Origin: an uncultured Clostridia bacterium
Lineage (GTDB): Bacteria > Bacillota > Clostridia > Oscillospirales > Oscillospiraceae
DNA: 5,130 nt
Reading direction: 5' to 3'
Assembly: GCA_947177115.1 (NCBI GenBank)
Contig: CAMWTG010000208.1
Coordinates: 1-5,130 of the forward strand
Every line of letters begins with the position of its first letter. The stretch's first letter is position 1. Under the pieces are notes generated by a model that ran no database searches, was not told where the DNA came from, and saw nothing but the letters and a program-made list of their open reading frames with translations. Positions 1-3,920 of the stretch are shown here, piece after piece. The position numbers were made by a program, and so were the translations under genes.

Positions 1-162
1 GGCGACCGCTCCATGGAGAAAATCGCCGCCGACCTGACGGAGGAGGGCGAGGCCCTGCTGGCTGCCTACGACCGCTATGAACAGGAGCTGAAGGAGGAGG
101 GGCGGCGGCTGTTCGAGAAGCATTTCGCCCCCTTCATGGACCTGGGCCCCGGCGAATTGTAA
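1..162 (+). CDS. C-terminal end of a ModE-like winged-helix regulator (5' part outside window)
   Basis: The plus-strand frame 1 is open from the first base and ends at TAA 160-162, giving the last 53 residues of a protein whose start lies outside the window. The visible part reads ADLTEEGEALLAAYDRYEQE followed by a charged helix (KEEGRRLFEKHF). A 'LTxEGexLLxxY' wing-to-helix segment near the C-terminus is typical of short single-domain regulators related to the N-terminal winged-helix domain of ModE/LysR proteins, which bind DNA. The DNA-recognition helix itself is not visible, so both family and target are inference. The gene ends about 27 bp before the promoter of the next gene, and no clear terminator lies between. 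A real coding end is likely; the family call is moderate. Confidence 0.6.
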   Translation, partial: GDRSMEKIAADLTEEGEALLAAYDRYEQELKEEGRRLFEKHFAPFMDLGPGEL

Positions 163-188
163 ACTTTTATTAAGAAGCGCATTTACCG

Positions 189-217
189 TTTACTTTCTCT
201 CTCCCGTATGGTATCCT
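189..217 (+). promoter_or_regulatory. Sigma-A promoter with extended -10, for the nucleotidyltransferase gene
   Basis: A -35-like TTTACT (189-194) and a -10-like TATCCT (212-217) are separated by exactly 17 bp. The -10 is preceded by TG one base upstream (209-210), an extended -10. Each hexamer matches the consensus at 4 of 6 positions. Transcription would begin near 224, giving a leader of about 90 nt that starts with the hairpin at 231-256. Confidence 0.55.
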
Positions 218-230
218 ATATAAATAGGAA

Positions 231-256
231 GGCTCCGGCGCGGAGGCGCCGGGGCT
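231..256 (+). promoter_or_regulatory. Hairpin at the 5' end of the nucleotidyltransferase leader
   Basis: Positions 231-241 pair with 246-256 around a GGAG loop: 11 pairs, two of them G-U wobble, with a core of CCGGCGC/GCGCCGG. No T-tract follows, so it is not an intrinsic terminator of the upstream gene. It begins only a few bases after the predicted transcription start, a position where hairpins can protect mRNA 5' ends. That role is inference. Confidence 0.5.
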
Positions 257-314
257 GTGAAATATGCCGGAAACCACCAATACAAACCAATACATACAGA
301 TGGAGGAAACCCCA

Positions 315-1238
315 ATGGAGAAACCTGTTCTGGTCGTTCTGGCTGCCGGTATGGGCAGCCGGTACGGCGGCTTAAAGCAGATGGACAGCGTGGGCAGCTG
401 CGGGCAGTGCCTCATTGACTATTCCATCTACGATGCCCGGCGGGCCGGGTTCGAGACCGTTATTTTCGTGATCAGCAAGGATATGGAGCCGGATTTCCGG
501 GCCCGGGTGGGCGACCGGATCAGCCGGGGGATGGCGGTGCATTACGCCTTCCAGCAGATGGAGGATGTGACGGAGAGCATCGACATCCCCGCCACCCGCA
601 CCAAGCCCTGGGGCACCACCCACGCGGTGCTGGCGGCCCAGGAGCTGATCCGGGGCCCCTTCGCGGTGATCAACGCCGATGACTACTACGGCCCCGAGGC
701 GTTCCGGGTGCTGTACGACTATCTGGCCCATCACACCGACCGCCCCGACTGTTTCCAGTACGCCATGGTGGGCTACCACCTGGGCAAGACCCTCAGCGAC
801 AACGGCGGCGTGACCCGGGGCGTGTGCCGCCTCAACCGGGACGGCCTGCTGGAGAGCATTGTGGAGCAGCAGGGCATTGAGAAGGAGGGCGAAGGAGGCC
901 GCTTCACCGCCGGTGAACAGCAGTCCTGGAACCACCTGTCCGGGGATACGCTGGTGTCCATGAACTTCTGGGGATTCCAGCGCAGCTTTCTGGAGGAGGC
1001 CCGGGAGCGGTTCCCCATCCTGCTGCGGCGGGCGGTAGCCCACCACCCGGAGAACGGCGAGGTGCAGCTGCCCGTCATGGTGGCGGATATGCTGGACCGG
1101 GGACGGGCTCAGGTGCGGGTGCTGTCCAGCGGCGAGAAATGGTTCGGCGTTACCTACCGGGAGGACAAACCCAAGGTGGTGGAGGCCCTGCGGAAGAAAA
1201 CGGAGGCGGGGCAGTATCCCGAGGACCTGTGGGGATGA
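315..1238 (+). CDS. Sugar-type nucleotidyltransferase (NTP_transferase family), 307 aa
   Basis: Predicted cytoplasmic enzyme that transfers a nucleotidyl group from an NTP to a phosphorylated sugar or similar substrate; the actual substrate cannot be read from the sequence. The N-terminal LAAGMGSRYGGLKQ (residues 9-22) is the nucleotide-binding signature of the family. KPWGTTHA (97-104) and INADDYYG (119-126, with the Asp pair expected to bind the metal) complete the catalytic core. Conserved C-terminal blocks MNFWGF (216-221) and KWFGVTYRED (275-284) fit full-length Clostridia relatives. I chose ATG 315 because GGAGG (302-306) lies 8 nt upstream and the protein then begins MEKPVLVVLAAG, as relatives do. 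The in-frame ATGs at 264 and 300 lack a well-placed ribosome binding site and add residues of no family character. It has its own promoter and leader hairpin, and an 82-bp gap separates it from the next gene. It differs from MobA, which has a shorter, different signature. Confidence 0.93.
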   Translation: MEKPVLVVLAAGMGSRYGGLKQMDSVGSCGQCLIDYSIYDARRAGFETVIFVISKDMEPDFRARVGDRISRGMAVHYAFQQMEDVTESIDIPATRTKPWGTTHAVLAAQELIRGPFAVINADDYYGPEAFRVLYDYLAHHTDRPDCFQYAMVGYHLGKTLSDNGGVTRGVCRLNRDGLLESIVEQQGIEKEGEGGRFTAGEQQSWNHLSGDTLVSMNFWGFQRSFLEEARERFPILLRRAVAHHPENGEVQLPVMVADMLDRGRAQVRVLSSGEKWFGVTYREDKPKVVEALRKKTEAGQYPEDLWG

Positions 1239-1250
1239 TCCGCCGGTTTT

Positions 1251-1268
1251 CCCTGGAAATTTCCCGGG
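1251..1268. repeat. Imperfect palindrome CCCTGGAAATTTCCCGGG between genes
   Basis: An 18-bp dyad with a perfect 10-bp core, GGAAATTTCC (1255-1264), flanked by CCC and GGG, with a single mismatched pair. It lies 13 bp after the stop of the nucleotidyltransferase gene. It could be a protein-binding site or a chance symmetry; there is no T-tract that would make it a terminator. Confidence 0.45.
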
Positions 1269-1287
1269 GGACCGTGTATCGTAAGCT

Positions 1288-1306
1288 TGACCGGACCGTC
1301 CGGTCA
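1288..1306. promoter_or_regulatory. 19-bp perfect palindrome next to the ribosome binding site of the EFR1 gene
   Basis: TGACCGGAC and GTCCGGTCA are 9-bp arms around one central C (1297). The dyad ends 1 bp before the AAGGAG ribosome binding site (1308-1313) of the gene starting at 1321. As DNA it looks like an operator for a dimeric repressor. As RNA it could fold into an 8-bp stem with a 3-nt loop beside the ribosome binding site. No convincing sigma-A promoter was found in the 82-bp gap, so the mode of action is open. Confidence 0.5.
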
Positions 1307-1320
1307 GAAGGAGAATTTGC

Positions 1321-2088
1321 ATGATATTTTACTTTTCCGCCACCGGCAACAGCAAATACGCCGCCGAGCGCATCGCCGCCGCTACCAACGACCGGCTGAT
1401 CTTCCTGCGGGACGCCGTCCGGGGGCGCAGCTACCGCTATGATGTGGCCCGGGAGGAGCGGATCGGCTTCGTGGTCCCCGTCTACTACGGGGGCCTGCCC
1501 AGCATCCTCCGCTTTTTCCTGGAGAAGCTGGAGCTGACGGGATACCGGGAGCAATACATCTACCTGGTGCTGACCTGCGGCCAGTGGACGGGGGACGCGG
1601 CGGGCCAGATGGCCGCGCTGCTGAAAAAAAAGGGGCTGTCCCTCTCCGCTAGGTTCGGCATTGTGATGGTGGATAACTTCGTCCCCGCCTTCCATATCCC
1701 CGGCGAGGAGGAGATCCAGCGCATCCTGGACGGGGCGGAGGAGGTCATTGACGATGCCTGCCGGGTGATCCGGGCCAAGGGCGGCGGGGACTATAACCGC
1801 AGCACCGGTCCGGTGCCGGGCGCCCTGACCTCCGTTATGTATCCCGCCTATGCCCACGGCCGGTCTACCAAGCCCTTCGTGGTGACGGACCACTGCATCG
1901 GCTGCGGGCTGTGCCAGGAGATCTGTCCCTGCGGGGCCATCCTCATCTCCGGCGGGAAGCCGGCATGGATCAAGCCCCAGTGCGTGCGGTGCCTGGGGTG
2001 CCTCCACCGCTGCCCCGCCCAGGCCATCCACTGGAAGAAGCCTGACGAGGACCGGGGCCGGTATTACAACCCCAGGGTGGAGCCATAA
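1321..2088 (+). CDS. EFR1-type flavodoxin/ferredoxin fusion protein, 255 aa
   Basis: A two-part electron-transfer protein, expected in the cytoplasm. The N-terminal half is flavodoxin-like: it opens MIFYFSATGNSKYAAERIA, whose SATGNSKY stretch (residues 6-13) matches the phosphate-binding loop for FMN, and VVPVYYGGLPSILRFFLEKL (51-70) is typical of the family. The C-terminal part carries two [4Fe-4S] motifs, Cys192/195/198/202 (CIGCGLCQEIC) and Cys221/224/227/231 (CVRCLGCLHRC), each followed by Pro, as in bacterial ferredoxins. Length agrees with the EFR1 family, common in Clostridia; the redox partner is unknown. The start is supported by AAGGAG at 1308-1313, 7 nt upstream. Thioredoxin follows 73 bp later, which hints at a shared redox context but not necessarily co-transcription. 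Two palindromes precede the gene and may regulate it. Confidence 0.94.
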   Translation: MIFYFSATGNSKYAAERIAAATNDRLIFLRDAVRGRSYRYDVAREERIGFVVPVYYGGLPSILRFFLEKLELTGYREQYIYLVLTCGQWTGDAAGQMAALLKKKGLSLSARFGIVMVDNFVPAFHIPGEEEIQRILDGAEEVIDDACRVIRAKGGGDYNRSTGPVPGALTSVMYPAYAHGRSTKPFVVTDHCIGCGLCQEICPCGAILISGGKPAWIKPQCVRCLGCLHRCPAQAIHWKKPDEDRGRYYNPRVEP

Positions 2089-2161
2089 GCTGCAAAATTT
2101 TCCTGATTTTTTTGGGAGACAACACGAAATACTAGAAAAAACACGGAAAGGAGAGCGGAAC

Positions 2162-2491
2162 ATGCCGTATATCACGCTGACAAAGGACAATTTTGCTCAG
2201 GAGGTCCTCCGTTCGGAGAAGCCGGTGCTGGTGGATTTCTGGGCCTCCTGGTGCGGCCCCTGCATGGCTCTGGCCCCCACCATTGACGAGATCGCCGGAG
2301 AGCAGACCCAGGTGAAGGTGGGCAAGGTAAACGTGGACGAGGAACCGGAGCTGTCCCGCCAGTACCGGATCATGAGCATCCCCACCCTGATGGTCTTCCG
2401 GAACGGCGAACCCGTCTGCCGGGAGGTGGGCGGCAAGTCCAAGGAGGAGATCCTGGAGATGATCGGGCTGGACCCGGCGAAGGTAAAATAA
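2162..2491 (+). CDS. trxA: Thioredoxin, 109 aa
   Basis: Small cytoplasmic dithiol-disulfide oxidoreductase, normally reduced by thioredoxin reductase. The whole thioredoxin fold is present at the usual length. The active site WCGPC is at residues 30-34 (Cys31, Cys34) inside DFWASWCGPCMALAPTIDEI; the cis-proline loop is SIPTL (Pro74), and the GG before the last helix is at 90-91. There is an extra Cys86. There is no signal peptide or membrane segment. ATG 2162 is supported by AAAGGAG (2147-2153) with 8-nt spacing. No reductase gene is adjacent, as expected if it lies elsewhere. A convincing promoter was not found in the AT-rich 73-bp gap, so reading on from the EFR1 gene is possible. It is a single clear family member, though Clostridia often carry several thioredoxins, so the gene symbol is a family-level assignment. 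Confidence 0.96.
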   Translation: MPYITLTKDNFAQEVLRSEKPVLVDFWASWCGPCMALAPTIDEIAGEQTQVKVGKVNVDEEPELSRQYRIMSIPTLMVFRNGEPVCREVGGKSKEEILEMIGLDPAKVK

Positions 2492-2537
2492 GGGGTAAAA
2501 CGGATCGCCGCAGCCGCGCGGCCCCACCCCATTTGTC

Positions 2538-2600
2538 AAAGCCTGTTCCCCATTGCAGCGCGTCCGGCATGACCGGCGCGGGAGATGGGGAACAGGCTTT
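2538..2600 (+). repeat. Long hairpin with a 16-bp perfect stem downstream of trxA
   Basis: AAAGCCTGTTCCCCAT (2538-2553) is the exact reverse complement of 2585-2600. The 31-nt interior contains its own near-perfect GC stem: GCGC and CCGG pairing around CATGA with one bulged T. The A-rich foot and the TTT at its end resemble a bidirectional intrinsic terminator, 47 bp after the thioredoxin stop. However, only three T residues follow the stem, so it may equally be an extragenic palindromic repeat. No gene is visible from 2492 to 3048. Confidence 0.7.
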
Positions 2601-2603
2601 CCG

Positions 2604-2680
2604 GCATATGCGGGGCGGGCATTGCCCGCCTGTTTCTAACGGAAAATCCCTGGGATCATGGGGGCTCGCCCCTACACAGT
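2604..2680. repeat. Probable copy of a GC-rich dispersed intergenic repeat
   Basis: The block runs from a CGGGGCGGGCATTGCCCGCC hairpin to GGGGGCTCGCCCCTACA (2661-2677). Read on the minus strand, the latter begins TGTAGGGGCGAGCC. From general recollection, 'GTAGGGGCG...' palindromic units recur between genes in Oscillospiraceae genomes. Only one copy is visible here, so the repeat status rests on that recollection and not on this window. Confidence 0.35.
2614..2638 (+). terminator. GC-rich hairpin followed by a T-rich tail (possible terminator or repeat unit)
   Basis: GGCGGGC (2614-2620) pairs with GCCCGCC (2624-2630) around ATT, followed by TGTTTCT. The stem is strong but the loop is minimal and the tail only moderately T-rich. 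It could end trxA transcription that passes the preceding hairpin. The same bases also look like part of a dispersed intergenic repeat. Confidence 0.4.
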
Positions 2681-2741
2681 CTGTGCAATTGAGGGGATTG
2701 TCAGGCAAAAATTGATTTCCCTGTTTTTGTTTGCAGGACTC

Positions 2742-2770
2742 TTGCAAAAGGGATCAGACTGTGGTATCAT
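2742..2770 (+). promoter_or_regulatory. Sigma-A promoter for the tRNA-Ser transcript, -10 inside an inverted repeat
   Basis: TTGCAA (2742-2747) and TATCAT (2765-2770) lie 17 bp apart, with TG one base before the -10 (2762-2763). Transcription would begin near 2777. No better promoter is seen before the tRNA at 3049, so the tRNA would have a leader of about 270 nt. An 8-bp inverted repeat, GGGATCAG (2750-2757) and CTGATCCC (2776-2783), brackets the -10 element and the start point. Confidence 0.65.
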
Positions 2771-2813
2771 ATGTCCTGATCCCACCGGGGAGATGCATGT
2801 TTATAGTTCTCTC

Positions 2814-2856
2814 CACCGGCCCCCTCCTGCTTCCCGGGCGCTTTTGAGGGCCGGTG
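2814..2856 (+). repeat. Inverted repeat in the tRNA leader
   Basis: CACCGGCCC (2814-2822) is the exact reverse complement of GGGCCGGTG (2848-2856). The 25-nt interior contains the palindrome CCCGGG. In the predicted transcript this would form a 9-bp hairpin just upstream of the truncated tRNA copy. No T-tract follows. Confidence 0.45.
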
Positions 2857-2871
2857 TTGGGAAAAATATAT

Positions 2872-2913
2872 GCAGCGGTATCGAAGTGGTCATAACGGGG
2901 CTGACTCGAAATC
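2872..2913 (+). pseudogene. Truncated tRNA-Ser copy (5' half only)
   Basis: These 42 bases match the first 42 bases of the intact tRNA-Ser gene at 3049-3090 with only two differences (2873 and 2900). They cover the acceptor 5' strand, the D-arm and the anticodon loop including CGA. Similarity also reaches upstream: GTTGGGAA at 2856-2863 equals 3033-3040, so the direct repeat is about 58 bp long with a constant offset of 177 bp. From 2914 the match stops abruptly: the anticodon stem cannot close, and no variable arm, T-arm or acceptor 3' strand follows. It cannot yield a tRNA. It may be the left edge left by an integration event at this tRNA, or a decayed duplicate. Confidence 0.8.
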
Positions 2914-3032
2914 GTGTGGGTCAGGCGGTTGCCTAACGGTGGAAACCGTTGGTATCACTGGGTTTTTTGAAATATCTACGCTTTTCTACGGTTTCTATGC
3001 GGTGCCCGCTCACTCCGGTGAACCGGCAAAGC
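2914..3032. other. Spacer between the tRNA half copy and the intact tRNA, no gene seen
   Basis: This segment has no credible coding start with a ribosome binding site. It begins with two small hairpins, AGGC/GCCT (2923-2934) and AACGGT/ACCGTT (2935-2950), then T6 at 2963-2968, 12 nt past the second stem, too far for a standard terminator. The rest is AT-rich with no recognised motif. It may be the remnant of an inserted element or ordinary leader. Confidence 0.4.
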
Positions 3033-3048
3033 GTTGGGAATACAGCAT

Positions 3049-3137
3049 GGAGCGGTATCGAAGTGGTCATAACGGGACTGACTCGAAATCAGTTGACGGG
3101 CAACCGTCCGTGGGTTCGAATCCCACCCGCTCCGCCA
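3049..3137 (+). tRNA. tRNA-Ser (anticodon CGA), CCA encoded
   Basis: A complete class II tRNA of 89 nt that reads UCG codons. The acceptor stem is GGAGCGG (3049-3055) with CCGCTCC (3127-3133), then discriminator G3134 and an encoded CCA (3135-3137). The anticodon stem ACTGA/TCAGT encloses the loop CTCGAAA with anticodon CGA at 3084-3086. The long variable arm typical of serine tRNAs is GACGG-GCAA-CCGTC (3095-3108). The T-arm is GTGGG-TTCGAAT-CCCAC (3110-3126). All stems pair fully apart from the usual wobble in the D-arm. It is followed by a strong terminator and preceded by an unusually long leader with a truncated copy of itself. Confidence 0.97.
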
Positions 3138-3140
3138 TTG

Positions 3141-3176
3141 GGGCTGCGGCGAGTTTTTGCCGCAGCCCTTTCTTTT
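3141..3176 (+). terminator. Intrinsic terminator of the tRNA-Ser transcript
   Basis: GGGCTGCGGC (3141-3150) pairs perfectly with GCCGCAGCCC (3159-3168) around GAGTTTTT, followed by TTTCTTTT (3169-3176). It starts 4 nt after the tRNA CCA end. The minus strand has no T-tract, so it works in one direction only. The stop codon of the minus-strand integrase remnant lies in the T-tract. Confidence 0.95.
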
Positions 3177-3520
3177 ACCCTGTAGAGGCCTCCTTGCGCT
3201 GGAACATCCCGCTCATCGCTGCCGCGGACTGCTCCTGGGCGGAGAAGTCCAGGTGGGCATAGATGCCGGCGGTGGTGGAGAAAGTGCTGTGGCCCAGCCA
3301 GATTTGGATCTGCTTCATAGGGATGCCGTTGCTCAGCAGGAGGCTAGCGAGGTGTGTCTCAAGTTACAGGAATATGCGTTCGGCAAAACGATGGATGCAA
3401 CTACCTTTTTGTAGTTGTGATAAACGGTGTGCGGCATCAGGTGAGTTCCCACCTCGTCTGTAAATACAAGATTTTTAGGGCTTTTGCACTGCCGCCCCAT
3501 GCGGAGGCTCCCCACTTGCC
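3175..3520 (-). pseudogene. Broken 3' part of a tyrosine recombinase (phage/ICE integrase)
   Basis: Two minus-strand frames together encode the C-terminal catalytic domain of an integrase. The upstream frame gives NLVFTDEVGTHLMPHTVYHN, then YKKVVASIVLP and CNLRHTS. The downstream frame gives ASLLLSNGIPMKQIQIWLGH, then STFSTTAGIYAHLDF, ending at the stop 3175-3177. The change of frame falls at about 3345-3353, just after LRHTS, and needs one missing base. Visible catalytic elements are the Arg of LRH, the second His (WLGHS) and the nucleophile Tyr (GIYAHL). The first His of the HxxR motif is replaced by Cys (CNLR). The N-terminal domain is absent, and recognisable sequence ends near 3500-3520. 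The product cannot be active. It converges on the tRNA-Ser gene, a common integration target for this family. The right edge is approximate. Confidence 0.88.
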
Positions 3521-3529
3521 TGCTTCTGA

Positions 3530-3595
3530 CAAGCAAAGGGTATGAAAGTGCTGTATCTTTCGCCCGGCAGCCCTGATCTCAACCCGATTGAGGAA
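3530..3595 (+). pseudogene. Fragment of an IS630-family transposase (C-terminal DDE motif)
   Basis: The plus-strand frame reads QAKGMKVLYLSPGSPDLNPI followed by EE. It resembles the IS630 signature 'LPPYSPDLNPIE', whose final Glu belongs to the DDE catalytic triad. A stop lies just before it (TGA 3527-3529), and family resemblance disappears after the EE although the frame stays open to a TAA near 3680. No terminal inverted repeats or TA target duplication could be identified. This is a relic of a few dozen residues abutting the integrase remnant on the opposite strand. Position 3542 is a Met codon but has no ribosome binding site. Confidence 0.75.
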
Positions 3596-3676
3596 ATTGT
3601 CCAAGATAACCGCCGTCCTGCAAGGGCCTCGCTTCATAGGCCGTGCCAAAAATCGAGCGGACTTTTTCAATTTTTC

Positions 3677-3705
3677 TTGTAAATTCTTCCTTAATGTGTT
3701 ATACT
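3677..3705 (+). promoter_or_regulatory. Sigma-A promoter for the 55-aa protein and metallopeptidase-like unit
   Basis: TTGTAA (3677-3682) and TATACT (3700-3705) are 17 bp apart, with TG one base before the -10 (3697-3698). The region upstream is T-rich. Transcription would start near 3712, about 25 nt before the first ATG. This is one of the two best promoters in the window. Confidence 0.8.
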
Positions 3706-3736
3706 TCCCACTGTTCTGATAAAGGAGGGACCCAAA

Positions 3737-3904
3737 ATGGAACCTGTCTATTATACCATTAACACCATCAACGGCGATTACGCCTACATGACCAGCGACA
3801 GCGGCGTGGAAAACCAGGTAGCTATGTTCCTCCTGCCCGATGGCGCCGATGTCGGCAGCCGCCTGCTGTGGGAAAACTTCGAGTGGACCCTGGTCCAGGA
3901 ATGA
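3737..3904 (+). CDS. Small DUF3006-like protein of unknown function, 55 aa
   Basis: The frame starts at ATG 3737 with a near-perfect AAAGGAGG (3721-3728) 8 nt upstream and a strong promoter 32 bp before it, and ends at TGA 3902-3904. The product begins MEPVYYTINTINGDYAYMTS, then a short acidic stretch, then QVAMFLLPDGADVGSRLLW and a final FEWTLVQE. The order 'I-x-x-I-x-G-D-x-A-x-(M/L) ... LPxGxxVGxxL' resembles the DUF3006 family of small bacterial proteins, predicted to form a compact beta-barrel-like fold; no function is known to me. It is soluble, acidic and lacks a signal peptide. The next gene begins 7-16 bp after the stop, suggesting an operon with translational coupling. The coding call is firm because of its expression signals; the family call is tentative. 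Confidence 0.87.
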   Translation: MEPVYYTINTINGDYAYMTSDSGVENQVAMFLLPDGADVGSRLLWENFEWTLVQE

Positions 3905-3920
3905 GGTCAGCGTGTCAAAT

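Noticed and set aside
264..314. Upstream in-frame starts (ATG 264 and ATG 300) for the nucleotidyltransferase
   Set aside because: Neither has a well-spaced ribosome binding site, while ATG 315 has GGAGG 8 nt upstream and gives the usual family N-terminus.
2089..2161. Promoter for trxA in the AT-rich gap
   Set aside because: TTGGGA and TACTAG are only 12 bp apart, and no other hexamer pair has acceptable spacing.
372..2190. Long open frames on the minus strand opposite the nucleotidyltransferase and EFR1 genes
   Set aside because: They mirror the GC-biased codons of real genes, lack ribosome binding sites and show no recognisable domain.
2872..2960. The first tRNA-like copy as a functional second tRNA
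   Set aside because: The anticodon stem fails to pair, and no T-arm or acceptor 3' strand (CCGCTGC expected) follows.
2933..3035. Minus-strand frame ending ...RRYFKKPSDTNGFHR at 2933-2935, as a possible integrase tail
   Set aside because: Only about 30 codons, no family I can recognise, and the frame runs on into antisense tRNA sequence; probably chance.
2870..3262. Plus-strand open frames running through both tRNA copies and the terminator
   Set aside because: They translate tRNA sequence (RYRSGHNG... repeats) and a terminator stem; a known artefact around tRNA genes.
3840..3920. ATG 3840 as the start of the HEAQH gene
   Set aside because: It lies inside the well-supported 55-aa gene in another frame, has no ribosome binding site, and the added residues look like a frame shadow.
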